Positions 25,901-40,200 of a DNA stretch of 64,000 nucleotides are shown piece after piece (the first letter of the stretch is position 1; each line of letters opens with the position of its first letter). Origin of the DNA: Larimichthys crocea (taxonomy: Eukaryota; Chordata; Actinopteri; Sciaenidae); the NCBI RefSeq assembly GCF_000972845.2, contig NC_040032.1:2003073-2067072 (forward strand), in the 5' to 3' direction. Both the position numbers and the translations under genes were made by a program. Under the pieces are notes generated by a model. The model was not told where the DNA came from. It worked only from the letters and a program-made list of their open reading frames with translations, and ran no database searches.

Positions 25901-28900
25901 ATGAACCATTTGTCTATCATCGTCTATCATGGGCAAACCAAACATGTCAAGAATCTATACTCCGTAACTAAACAAACTCTTACTGAAGTCAGTCGGAAGA
26001 AGAGTGAAAAACATCGTCTAAATCCAAGAAAGCCTTCAGTGCTGTTCTTTGGTCTTAGTTCAATGACGAAATACTCTCCAGTTCTGATGGAAATGATGCC
26101 CGCAACATATACCCTAACCTCTTTAGCAGCTGTCATTGTTGTTATTCAAGCAAACAGTCACACATCGTCTCACACATACACCTAGAGTTAAACCACGCTT
26201 GTAGCTCATGCTGTTGATGCCGGCGGTTCCTCAAAGGGCTCTAAATGATCCCGAAGAAGATATTTGGTATTATTAGATATTTTCTCATGGTTTTGTGAAC
26301 TGGTGAGTCTGGGTGCCTCACGAGGTTAACATATGCTTAGTTGCCAAAGATTCAAATCACTAAAGCACTTTGTGTAAAAGGAAAAATCCAGTACCGGTTT
26401 CCAGGACATATGTTCATCCACTTTAGAGCCAGTCAAACCTGGTGTCATCTTTTAGATACATAGATAGACAGCAACACTGGTGGTAAAGGTGAGAGGAGCA
26501 GATGTGTGACTTTAAGGCGGGCCAGGAGAAATAATCTGTGAAAAACACACATTTTTCAAGTTCTTTTCGTGAAGCTAGCCTGATGAGATGTTTGTGTGTC
26601 GTGTGTCTGAAGTCACTCCCTCAAACAGATGTGTACGCAAATAAGATATTCAGTATCAAAGCACTAGTCTGAAATTGGTTATGACACAGAATTTTGTAAT
26701 TCCCCCAGTCTGGAAGTGAAAGAGCTATGAGAAAAAGCCAGTGGGAATTATAAATTTATTTTAAGTTTATAAATGACCTTGATATTTAACTCAAACTCGA
26801 ATCCAAGTGCAGGATACAAAAGTTAAAGGTACAATGTGCAGCATTTAAGGGGATCCATTGGCAGAATCATAATATGTAATATTCAGAACTATGTTTTTAT
26901 TAGTGTATAATGACCTAAAAAATAAGAATCATTATGTTTTTGCTACCTTACAATGAGTCTTCAATATCTATAGAGGAAGCAGGTCCCCTCCATCTTGAGC
27001 CGCCATGTTTCTACTAACCCAAAACAGGGGAACATGAGAGTGAGGCAGGTGGTATTCACTTGGTTGAAATCTGTAACTTCACCACAAGAGGCCACTAAAT
27101 CCTACATTAATCCTCGTTTGGAAAAGACAAATGAAGAGAAGAACTCTTGAGCAGTGAGAACTACAATGACAAAGAGAAGACTAGTTACCTCAAGAAACGT
27201 CACTAATATATATATATTGATGTAAAGAATATATTTTTATCACAATATGATTATTATTTCTTTGAAAGGCCACAATCTCAGGATTTAACATCTCTCCATC
27301 ACCTGCTCCAGCTGGCCCTCATTTCTGAGGAAGTGCAGGCTTTGCAATGTACCACATACAGACATATACAATGGCTCCATATTTGGGTCTGTGCTCACAG
27401 CCACAGGAGTAAGCCAGCTGTTAGGAGTAAAGGTTTTCCCCTGAAAGCCCGAAAGCATACAGTCTGTGCTTGTGTATGTGTGTCCTTAGAAAATGGGCAA
27501 TGGAGCACTGCTGTTTTGTTAGGCTGCGAGCCCTCTGTATACTAAAGGATGAGTTCACTGTGAGTGTACTGGTATTTAAGGTGAGTGTGACAGGCTCCCA
27601 CTCTTTGACTTTGTATACCCTCTACTCATGCAGTATCCCTCAACAGACATGCGATGTGATGAATGCAGTTGTAAAATGAGCAACAAAAGGGAAGGAAGCG
27701 GTGTGATGAAGTAATGGGAGGTTTAGGATAAGAGACAGCTGTGTGAACCAAACTACAGTACTACGCTGCAGTGGAATGGTAAGTATATGTTTCTGTTGTG
27801 CTCAAAAAAAAAAAAAACTTTGAAAGAGTGCAAAGACACCCACGAAAGCCCAAACCCAGTTCTGAAAAATGTAAAGTAATAGGAGAAGCGGAGAATTCTT
27901 AACTTTTACGTTCCCATGTAAGGCATTTTGTGCTAATTTTCAGCTTCATATTTTTATTATTTTTTGATTATTAGAATATGTTTAATAAAAAACATTTGCC
28001 GTAACTGCAGCACCTCTTTTCACCGTCTGTTTGAAGCAGACGTCTCTTTAGGGCCCGACTCCCAATAAAGCCCATTCTGCGCTGATTGTTCCACCACCAC
28101 AGGCCTCAGCATTCTGGTAAACATTTCTCATAAAAAAAAGATACCTAATAAATGTACAAAAGTAATTGGAGTACTAGTATAATCATTGCTCTAGCTACCC
28201 ATGTGTTACTTAAATATTTATACTTTTACTTTTTTCATAGTCAAATTTATGCTTCAAAGCGTTGCAGATTTATATTGATTTTATATGACACCATAATGAA
28301 GTCTGACTGTAAAACAGGGATGTGTTGTGTTGCTTACAGTCATTATTTACTAGGATTTAAAGGACTTAAAGGATTATTAGCAAACTCACATTTTCATACT
28401 CCTGCATGCAGGAAATCAAACAAGTTTTTCATCAAACCCTTGTAAAAGAACACAATATATTTATTTAACACAACACTAAATGAAAACCCAAACTCTTCTT
28501 ATAAACAAAGCACTTTACTTATATTCATTCATAGAAACTGAAATAATAATAAAGCCATAACTCTCTTGTTAACTGTCTATATTACGTCTTCCATTGAGGT
28601 AAATGGTTTATGCTATACAGCTGCTTTTACAACTTTCCGTTCACTGACATGTCTTCCTGTGGATATCCAGACTTTCCTGGTGCTGCTGTCCACTGTTCAG
28701 GTTGTCTCTTGACTGAGACCTCCTCTGATGGGTCCAGAAACACCTGAGCTTCATCATGTCACTCTGTAAAACAGGCCAAGTTCAGAGTTAGCTGTAAGAC
28801 AAATATAGAGCAATGTCATAGTTAAACTACTATAGTAACTATAACTATAGTAGAACTCACTCAAAGTATTTACCTGCATCCAAACTACTGTTGTTATTGA

Positions 28901-31900
28901 GTTGGCTTCAAATTTGACTAAATGTCCACAAAGATTCTGACTGACCCTCAATATTACAATACATTACATTCATTACATTTACTCAGTTCAACATTGCCAG
29001 CATATCCAGATTAGCCACACAACATGCTAAGAACGAGTTCAACAGGCTAACTTGTAAAATAAACAGTAAAACAAGATAAAACATGGGAAAACTTACAGCT
29101 TCTATGTTTGAAACCGGGTCACAAGCAGCCGGTACTGATCCACCCGTGAGCTGGCCCTCTGATCCACAGTTCTGAAGTCGTTGTGCTGGAATTTCGGTCA
29201 AATTTCCATCGACAATAAAATGATTCAGCCAAAGGACATGAATTCTTTGTGATGGTTTGTGCAGTTCACAGCAGAGCAGCTATTTTATTTTGCTTTTAGC
29301 TTTGACGCAATCCTAAAGTTAGGGGTCTGGCACTTGTAGGGGAAAATGGCAACCTTTGTGAAATAAATTCTCACTGAGACTGGTTTATCTTATTTAGTTT
29401 ATTACCCTAAAAAGTGTTTTTTCATCCCTTTTAACAAACGCAGTGTTTGTTAGTAATCCAGCAAGTCATGCATAGTCAGGACAGTTGGGGTCACCATCAG
29501 GGAGAGACCACCGGGACAGCTGGGGGGCACCTGGAAGTCAATCTTTTATTAAGCTATTAAATTAAGTCTCAGATAAGTTTGTGTCCCAGGCCCTGGATGA
29601 GTTAACAAAGCCCTGCACACAGCAAAACCTCATGTCACCTCCTGCTCACATCACTCAGCTCTTCAAGTGTAACAGCTGCTTCCTTCCACACACATAGCAA
29701 TATCCTCACTCATTCACACTGAGGGCTTAACTGTCCCGCATAACACAGTGAGATTACTGGACATCCTAAGATGTGTTGTGATTTTCGATAACTTAGTTGC
29801 TTTGGCGAAGATTTCATTGAGGGCACCCACTTATCGCACTGGATCGACGGGATTAAAGCGAATCGATAGAGCAGGCGGAACATAATGACGCTTTGAGTGG
29901 TTTCATTTCATTTAATATACTTTGCTCATTTATGGGTGATTCTGATAATGATAAGATGCGACAGCTGCCTCTTGTCCAACACATGAGCACATACATGTCA
30001 AAGCTCATACTGCGCGTCTTTGTCAGAAAAGTGATGAATTAGTGACATATTAAGATGATTTCATACTTGAATGTTAACTGGAGGTTGTTCAAGTTGAAAG
30101 ACCGCTCAGTAAACTGGGTTCCCATTGCTATGTCTGGAAACAACCACATACTAAATCTGTAGTAGAAGATTTGGAGCATGAAGAATGTTCCGCCTAGATT
30201 TCTCTGAGGTGCATTAAGGTATGAGTATTACCAAACATAATTATTACATGATGAAAAACATTTGCCCAGGCTTAAATGCTTAAGAAAATATGTTCACCAA
30301 AATGCCAAAACATGGAGGCTTTCTTACAGGCATTACAACCACATAGCTATTTCTATTTTTATTTTTATTCAAGAGTCCTATCAAGTACGTATGTAAGTAT
30401 TTCCCTTTGATTTATTAATCCTATGGATCCTATTCAAAGCACAGTTAAAATCCTCACTAGTCCATTTGTAACATCACATGCCGTGCCTTGATGGCTCAGT
30501 GATGCTTGCAAAACCGCATAATGTGTGCTTATGATGCTGTGGTGGGTGTTCATCTACTCATGACATAAACTCTTCCGTTTACTCTGGATCTTCCCACTAC
30601 ACCGGATGCTGCCCACTAATACAGAAAGGCCCCGACAATAAACAAAAACAACGTGCAGTGTGGGCGAAGTGATGATTTTGTGACTGCCTGGACCTGAACA
30701 TTATCGGGGTGGGTGAACTTCAAAACAAGGACTAAACTCTGACACACTCCAGCTGTCGTGAGGAAAGAGGTGATGTCAGACAGAATAACAAACGGTCTCT
30801 TTTCAGTTGATAAAAGTTTAGCATGAGCTGGGAAAATAATTAACAAATTGAATTTCACTGAATATTGTAGAAAAGTTGATTTTCTTTGCTCAGTGTTGGG
30901 TATTTTAACACATTCTGACCTTTACATTAAGGTTATTTCATAATTTTCTGGTGCTGGTGTACACATATGTTATGTACATATGCTTATTTTTTTAACAGAG
31001 TCAGAGATTTAAGGTTTCTTTAAGTGTCTATAGCTCTGGGGTTGTAAATGTACCCGGTAAGCTGTTATGAATACCATACAGAGCTATGGATGTGGCGATG
31101 AGGGTGATTGCAACTTGTTAAGATACTTTGATGAAAAAACAAGATCAGAATCACTTGCATCATTAGCGGGCATCATTTTAAAAACCACACTACATGTCTT
31201 AACAACAATTTATTCTTTGCTATGTGAACCTTTCAGATTACATTATGTTTGCTCTACAGAGCAAAACCTGGATCCTGATTTTGTGTCCGAAAACCTGCCA
31301 ACTGACAAGACCTGAGATGGTGGTGCAATCAGACGGCCACCTCGGAGGAATGCCTGTCCAGACCTCAGGACTGAAGATAATTTTGAAAAAGTAGGCATGA
31401 CTAATAGCGCAGCAGCTCCATCCACAGAACTCGACAAGCTGTTTTCCAGTGGGCTGTAAATGCAGAACACTTGGCAGATAGGAGGGCCTGGTCCTCTCAG
31501 ACATGGCTGCTGCTGCTGCTGCTGTTGCTTACCCGCACAAATCAATAGAACTGACTGGTGTACAGATACTCCACATTCACCCACGGCAACAACTGACATC
31601 CTCTAGCGTCATTAGATATGAGTTTATCTTGTCGCTTACGCACTAAGAGTGAGTAAGTTTTGTATTTACTACTCAGACTAGACAGAGTCATAGAAGGAGC
31701 AAAGGAAGTTGTTGTTTATCCACTTCAAAGTAGTACTTACAGTAATGTTTCACTTACGTAAAACAGATATGAAAACTTACTGGAAGAAAACAGAAATGGC
31801 TGTTTTTTATCGAGTGTTTATTTGTGAGGCTTCTCTGTGACATTTAACATTTAACACTGAAAAACCCCCCAGAAAAGTCACTTGCTTTACATCCGGCGAG

Positions 31901-34900
31901 TATGAGGAATGATGAACCGTAGGACCTTAAATTAGACTTCTAAAAAAATTCAATAAATTTATGCAAAATGGTCCAAGATGCTTGTAGTGTAACACATCTG
32001 CTTTAACAGCATGATTACAGATGTGTATGCGCAGCACAGTTTCGTGAAACATCTCTATATTTTACTGGATAACTTTCCGATGTTTATCTGCTGTTGCTCT
32101 AGTTTACTGGCACAGCCCAGGAGATCGACACTGTGGTGCCAGATCACAACCAATCAGAGGCATCCGTTTATTTTTTAAAGGAACGCTTCAAAGATGAAGG
32201 AATGCGACAAATGTTTTAACTGATAAATCAATAGATTACAGTGAATTGAGCTTCCTGCATTGGTTTGAAGTCACCAAAGTCACGTTCAGCGTGTAAAAAA
32301 AGGAGAGAAGATGCAACTATAGTGTGTGATGTGAACAGTGATCAACAGCTGTAACACCTTGCAAGTCTGCATCTCCACTTAATGGACACAGCACAATGCT
32401 GCAGAGATGCTAACGTCGGTTGTAAAAGTTACATGGTAATTTTTAAACGATTTGAACGTTAGTTCAGTGACAGAGAGGAGTGTGTTTTTGCCGTCAGGAT
32501 GAAGATTGAAAACATGTAAAGGTATGTGTACGTGGGTGCGTGCTTGTGTGTGTAGGTGGGCCTGCGTGTGTGCATGTACAAAATTGTTGCTGGTGGGCCC
32601 CAGCATGACTGCTGAGGTTGGAGCAATCATATGTTCAGCTGTGATTTCCATCAACACATTCCTGGACGCTCACACACTCTCTCAGTGGAGCTGTGCACAG
32701 CACTCCCCAAGGATGTGACCCGCAGCCTGCAGACACATGGCTGCCTCACAAGCGGTTATCACAACACAGCAGCCTGTAGGATAATGGGAGGCCTTAATCT
32801 GAAGCCACGTGGAGCCAAGCAAACTTTGACTTGTGTTGCTCCTTCACACTAGCCTTATAGAAAACAGTCGATGATATACTACACCGTTCTGCAGAAGGCC
32901 AGCAGGTCTTACCGTGCAAGACTGATTACAGGGTAGAGGTCAGACCAAATGGACAACAAATGGTCCCTGGTCCTCTACACTGGGGGCTGGGCATAAGGCT
33001 GAAAACACCACTCTAGAAAAAGCAGCAATTGTTACAGAAACTAGCTAAAGGAACATACAATATACCAGACAGTCAGGAGACACACACATGCTGTGTACTG
33101 TTGTGCATTCTGCCACAGTGCCAACACTGGCAAAATACAAGCAATAAGACACGGAGGAAAGTCTTTTGGATTCAGAAAAGAATGTCAAAATTGCTCCGCT
33201 GATTGATGCCATGTTTCTTCTAAGCAGCTACAATGCAGTGACAGACAAGGAGTGAGATAGAGAGAGAGAGAGAGAGTGAGAGAGAGAATTAAATGAGTCT
33301 CAAGGCTGAAACACTGACAACGAGCAACTTAAACATTCCACTCAGCAGAACGTCCAACCATCTGTGCTGAGAAATGATACAAAAACTGGCACTTAATCAG
33401 CTGACAGTGTGTGTTTCTCTTCTCCTGGTCAAAGACATGAGTAAAATCCCCACACAGGTCCAATCATTCAGTGATATTGGCAAACTGCATGGCTGGCGCG
33501 GAGCCAAAATGTAGTGCGTGCTTTAAAATGCACAAGGGATTCGGCCTTGAACACACTGCTTATTTTTTCCCACCCAAGGCAATTTGCACACCACGGTCCA
33601 CATCCCAGGCTCAGAGTTACAAGGGTGTCGCATTGGTCCTGCTGCACAAATATTGATATGGGTCAGCTGGGCTGAGTAATGACCAGCTGTTATGCGTAGT
33701 TATCAATAATAGGGGTTTATATGTATTTAAAGCATGTGGCAGTGATTCTTCCTTTCTACATAGATATACTTTTTTTTACGATAAATTTAACAGTCATTGT
33801 TTTATTTCAGGAATGTTTGGGTACCTCCTATTCAGTCACACCTCGGGGCAGGTTTATCTGGCACTCCCTGTGTAATTCATGCTATGCATATCAACTTAGA
33901 GGACCTATGTTCAAACTCGCTGCTAGGATTTTTTGACAGTTTTTTTTAAGGTTTTACTGTTCGGTTGCGTGTGAAGTGAACACTTGCAACAATCCGGCAG
34001 CTGTGGTTCAGGTGGCAGAGCGGGTCATCTTGTAATCAGAGGGCTGCTCGGTTGAAGTGTCATTTCTCAAGACACTGAACCCCAAATTGCTCCTGATGGC
34101 TGTGACGTCACGTGTGTGTACAGGTGAGCTTAGTTTCGGCGTGAGGAAGTCTTTGTGTCGCTCGTGATGCGCAGCAAGCACTGCAGAGCTTTGCATGCAT
34201 TGAGCTGTCGGCAGAATTCATGCACCTCTCTTCCCAAATGAAGGAGAAGAGTAAATAAATAATTTAAAGAATAATATTAGTCAAGAGCTACTTCGTCCAT
34301 GCACCTCAAACAGAACACAACAATGAGTCAAGTCCATGTCTGGCACAGTGCAGGAGTGTGTGTGTGTGTGTGAGCTGCTGAGCTTGTGGTGGCCTGTATT
34401 CACCATGTGGTGGAGCTGAGTGATGGTTTCCCAAAGTCTGCCTTCACCCGAACAATCAGGCAGCAGGCAGGCACGGCCATGTGCTACGTTCTCTCTCCCT
34501 CTCTCCCTCTGTCTTGCTGTGAGGGGGTTACAATGATGCTCCTGTGCCGAGCCGCTGTTTGACTTTATCATCTGTGATCGTTAGCGTTCACTTTCTGTCT
34601 GGGTGACGGCTGATGTTTCAAACAACTGCATTTTTCCACCGAGAATTCACGCCGATAAAGCGGGATCCAGCTGTGTTAGTGTGCTTGGATGCCAAATACT
34701 GAGTGGTACAGGAAAAGGTAGGCGGTAGGAAAAAAGCCATGCTCTATAGCACCTGACTGTAGACATCACATACAGTAGGAAGGTCCCTCAGACAAAGCTG
34801 GCGAACATCAACTGCTTTCTAAAATGGGTGTGAAAGTCGCCTCTGCGACGATGTCTTTCTTCTCTTCATACTTTTCTCTCTCTCACTGTCTGCCTCTCTT

Positions 34901-37252
34901 TCCTCCAGCTGTATCCCCTTCACACTCGCTCCCCATAATGTCTTTGTCTGCTCTCTGTCATGCATTCCCTCATTTTGTAGCCCCACCACCACCTCCTCCC
35001 ATTCATGCTCTCTTCTTCTTTTGCTCTCTCTCTCTCTGTCTCTGTCCATCTATATCTGCACCCCTCCCCTCGCTCTCCCTCCCTAGAAGGCGCACATACA
35101 CAGATAATACTGCGGCTACATGCTGCTTTGGCAACATACTGCAGCAGGCAAGCATACTCCACTGCAGCCCCGTCACACAATAGCCATTTCTCTTATGACC
35201 TTAAGATAAAAAAAACAACAACAAAAAAAAAAACAGCTCTTGATCCGAGTGGATTACATTTCTTCTACATCAAAATCAAGCAAATAGCCCATTTACCTCA
35301 AACAGATGTTTCAACCTGTTTCATAGCCAGGGCAAGCCCTTTACTATCAAACATTCTTTTTTTTCCCTTAACATCTGCTGATTTCAGCCTTTCATCAGCA
35401 TATGATAATCATGGCAACGTGCGCCGTGTGCTGCTGTTTCCTTTTTATTGACGTATGTAGTTTCGGTGGAGCCCCCCCCCCCCCACCTATGGACATACCA
35501 CCCTTGATTCGCCCTGTCTTGCCTTCTCCCCTGAAGCATGACGGAACTAGGCGTGCTGTTGTAACACAATGGGGAACACAGCGAACAAACACTTTTGCAC
35601 GTGCACAAACAAAAACACACAAAGACAGACATCTGATGATCTTGGCACATGATAGGACATACAGTGATGCCATTGTTAGAACATCCAGGAGTGATTTAGG
35701 GGAATATCAGTGCTGACAGACAGCCACGCAAAGGAAGCAGGGACGTGTTTACACAATTGCATGCACGAAAAATGAACAAATGTGTACGAGCGGGTGACAT
35801 GCATTAAATATACATGTGTTTTAACGATAACTATTATTTGCACCAGATGTAGGGATATCATGTTTAAATGTTTCAATGTTTTAAACAGGGCGTGCTGTTA
35901 CTGAACACTGTCTAGTGTACCGTATCATTGCTCGGTCATGTTTTATCCATTTTGGCTACTGTACATCTCTGCCCACTTGTTCATTGCTTTGTAATATGAT
36001 ATTTTCTTTGAATTTGCTTCGTTACAAGCACTTTTGCCTGCTAAGATCGCCATATCGAGTTTCACGGCCACCAGTCACATGTTCATAAGCCTTTATTAAA
36101 CACTCAGGCAAACAGGTGCTACCACCAGGGATTCCCCTGACCTTTGCCGGGCATAGAGCACCGTCTGACCTGTTTTGTTTAATTGGCATCATGCATGATT
36201 GCCACGCGGTTATTAACGTTCATCACATTATTTTTTCATAAACGATAACATCATATGTCTGAATCTTGGAATATTGTGACACTGATCCTTTAAATGGTAG
36301 CGTGTGAGTACAAAAGAAGTATATCATTGCACTGTAATAAAGCCAAGTGTCATAACACGTACAGTCACAAGTCACACGATCTGCCTCCAAGATTCAATGA
36401 AGCGGTTTAGATGTCAGGAAATAAAAAGAGGTAATGTGCGGCCCCATTTAAATACAAGATGGATGACTTCTTCGCAGCACAATTGTTTGCTGGAAATAAG
36501 ACTTGCATGTTGGAACCACTGAGAATCTCTGTGTTTTCAAACACAATGGGCCCTTTCTTTATCGGAAAAGAGCTGCTACTCTAATAACACAGCTCAGCTT
36601 AAATCTGCTAACCGCAAACAATAGCCCTAAAAGGTGGCCTTGACAAATATAAAGAGGGAAGGGGGGAGTGATTTCTGTGCCTGAAAGTGAATACAAGGAC
36701 ACTGAGTGACGGCTAAACGTTCCCTCCCTTTTTCTTTACCAGCTATACCTATCCACAAGTAAGGGTTGTCTGCAGATATCGCTTAGCTGTCAAGGTCAGC
36801 GATGACAAGGAGAGCGGTGCAGTATGATATCTTGTAACACTGAAAAACATTGAAAGTGTGGTGAAAATATCAAAAGCATGGATATGTCGTCATGCACAAG
36901 TAAAAAAAAAAAACTGCTGTCTGCTCTGACACTGTTCACCATCACATCCACTGTCTGCACACTCATCAGCCAGTCTGCCAGACAACCTGCCGCACAGTTC
37001 TTTGACAGCCCATAACCGGATATCATCGAGGCCTCCCTCGACCGAGGCAAACCTACATGAACTGTATCTCCTCGCAGTTCTTTTACACTGGCTCCATCCA
37101 TTTAGACAACAGGCTAACCACAGCAGCCTTGCGCTCACTCCGTGCACTGCTTGGAACAAACACAAACTCGCCATCCCACCAAATGGAAGCAGCTGTTATT
37201 GAAATTCTTTCATCTACTACAGTACTTTGCACATACACACACACACACACAC

Positions 37253-37291
<39 letters not shown>

Positions 37292-40200
37292 ACTACAGAA
37301 CAAGCCTGTTAGATTCTGTCACACACTCTGAACATTTAGGCTCCAACTTTCATATTCTGTCGAGCTGTGTGTTTTAGATTTAATACTCTATAGTCTGCTG
37401 CCTTTGTTGTGTGCTAGTGACAGTCAAAGGCACTGTGCAGTGTTGTTGTTTTTTTGGAGGATTTCACATTGACAGGAGGCCGCCATGAATGAAGAACTGA
37501 GAGATCCCACCATACAGTGCATTTAAATTCCATTGACCACCGAGAACAATGCACCGTTCCACGGATTATTGCCCCACAGCCACGTGTGGACAGTTGTTCT
37601 TCATGCTTGTTACCATTGTTGCATGCCATGTTTGGGATGGCGTTTGATCTCTCATTTGGCAAGAGAACAGTCTGAACAACAACAACAACAATGTACATCC
37701 ACTTCACTTGTTGCTTAGGAGTCAGTACTCACAGCTTTGGACGTTAACAGTGCCAGTGGAGTTGTCCTTTCCCAGCGGGTTTTCCACCACACATGTGTAA
37801 TTCCCAGAATCCTCCAGTTTTGCTCTGCTGATCTGGACTCTAGAGTTTTTCCTATGGGAGACAACACTTGCACAGCTGAGTCAGGGGAATCAGGGCAGGG
37901 AGGAAATAGCATGGAAACACAACAAGTGGAAACATGGGGGACAGAGAGGCAGACAACAGGGCAAGCAGCAACATGGCAACAAATCTCTGCTGCGATAGAG
38001 ATACATACTTACTTACTCTAGGGCCAAATTTGTGTTACAGCTGCCAAGCATACTCTATTGTCATAGGACTTCTTGGTTTTACAGCTCCCCCACCTGTCAG
38101 TGTCCTACATCAGGTGGTTTTACTACAATACTGCCTACTGAGCTGTTTTGCTGTGAGTTAATTAAGTGATCATTAGCAGACCTGACTGTGTGTGTGTTGC
38201 GTGTAAGAGAGAGAGAGAGAGAGAAACAGGACCATGGATGTGTTAGCAGAGCTGCACATGGTGGCGTAAGTCAGCCTCGTTGATTATTTGCCCCAGTGGA
38301 TGATTGCAGAAGTGCAAAAAAATATATATCGTTAAAATCTGTAAAAGGTTTAACATGACACCTCCTCGAACTGCAACCAAGGTCAGTGGTCAAAATGTAA
38401 AAAAAAAAAAAAAATTAAATCCCATTTGTGTGTGATGTCATCCCAATGAAAATCTGCAGGCTCAGGGTTACATAGAGAGCATGTGCAGTAAGACATAGAA
38501 GAAGACAAAGAGCAGTTTGAATTGAAACCAATGGGCACCATCTTGGAGTCTTGCAAGCAGCTCTTATAATACATCCATGGAACAATTTTGTTTTCATCTG
38601 GTTTCACTCTTACTCTCATGAAATCACCAGACTGTTGACATGACAAATTGTTGGTGGTCAGCAGAATGACCCTGGAAGATCAGTTGGTGGTGTCTTTTTA
38701 TGTGTATGAGAAATATACATAGGCATAGGAGAGATGATTGATTGACTTGATTTAGTATAAATCATTACACCACAATTCAATGAAGGAAATAGCCTTTTTT
38801 ATTTCATTTCTATATTGATTTTGAAATGAGTTTCTATCTGAAAATCTGCTAAAAATCCATTTCATCTATTCATACACTGTTTACAGGACACAGGTGACTT
38901 GTACTCACTTGTTGCTCCTTATTCGGACTTCGGATTTTTTGCTTTTCTTCAGCTCATTGCCATCTTTGAACCATCTGTAGGTAGGGGAAGGGTTCCCTGT
39001 GGCCTCACACTTAACTGTGAGCTTGTTTCCCTCTTCCACTATTATTGGATTCCTCATCGGTTTTAACTTTGGAGCCACAGCTAAAAAGAGAGAAAGAGAA
39101 CAATTTGGTGTTATTAACCAATGTTGACACATGCTTGATTATAGTTTGGTTTGCACAGTTGGTTTATGGCTGTGTGTTTGTGTCTTAGGACAGCGAGACA
39201 AAGGACAGAGAGGCAGCAATCATCATCTCCATGGAGTGAGCCGAGAACTCTCTCATGTGACCACAAATGTTGTCACCAGAGACATTATCAACTTTATCTG
39301 GCTTTGTTGCTCTAAAAAAAAATGCCTGAAGCAATATTTGCCAAACAAACATGAGGCTGATGAAGAAAATTCAGGTGCAATTAGAGACAGTCAGTAAACA
39401 AGAAAAGCTAAGAACATTTTGACATTATAATAACCAGTTTGTTGTGATGACAAAATCAAAAAGAAAATGCTTTTATCATAACTCTTTCATCTGCTACAGT
39501 ACAGTTCAGATCACATATTCTGAAGATTCAGTCACCCTTTATAACTTTCATATTCTGTTACACTGTGATGTTTATTATATGTGAAGTTTAGGGGAAAACA
39601 TAATCATTGTCTTGGTATAGTATAGTTGCAATCTTTTTCCTCAGGCAAAAAAAAAAAAAAAAAAAAATTGAAATATGAAAAATGATCTTTGTCTAAACGG
39701 CATGTATACATGCACACACAACACACACTCACACAAACACTTGCCAGCTGACAGCTGCACACATGTTTAGGAGAAGACTCATGCAGGGCGGAACAAGAGA
39801 GAAGGGGTGAACAAGGGTCAACCAGGGGCTGGCCAAGATGCCCCCCTCTCTCTCTCTTTTACACAAACACTCTCCCTCCGCGTGTAACATTTACAATTTC
39901 ATGCATATGCTAAAGCGAGTACCTACGAATTACAGCTGCATGCTGCGCATCACCTCTAAAGGATGACAGCAAGATGAAGACAAACAAAAGCGTGACAAGC
40001 AAAGTGAGGTGTACATAGGTAACGACTTCAATTAAACATTAAAATAGAGGTGCACCAAAATTATCCCCTGTCGTCCTCTTTTTTGAGAGACTGTCCTACT
40101 TCACTGACCTGGTAAAGGCAACATGTCTGCACAGAAAGAGAAACCGTAATGATGCTGCATTTTTCATCTTCTTTGTGGATTCATGTAGATAGTTGTGATG

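Larger units (their letters stand above)
18264..37732 (-). other. large nrg2 intron between Ig and EGF
   Basis: A 19.5-kb intron, the largest in the gene. It holds a long (AC)n tract (19822-19922), MITE and SINE copies (26823-27116, 33998-34130), the second copy of a 39-nt repeat (21434-21472), a CTG run (31504-31529), a GA tract and a perfect inverted repeat (28827-28853). In NRG1 the type III Cys-rich start exon lies just upstream of the EGF exon. I looked for a similar exon and did not recognise one. Confidence 0.7.

Noticed and set aside
28034..28052. Short hairpin and its 17-base match near 42218
   Set aside because: The shared TCTGTTTGAAGCAGACG is short and the flanks differ, so it could be chance or a minor repeat.
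35005..35451. Plus-strand 148-residue frame
   Set aside because: It is low-complexity Ser/Leu sequence over CT-rich DNA, with no motif.
36796..37174. Two overlapping minus-strand frames of about 100 residues
   Set aside because: There is no recognised domain, no splice support, and the Phe run is a translated poly-A tract.
37715..37912. Minus-strand 65-residue frame MLFPPCPD
   Set aside because: It is a shadow of the second Ig exon in another frame.
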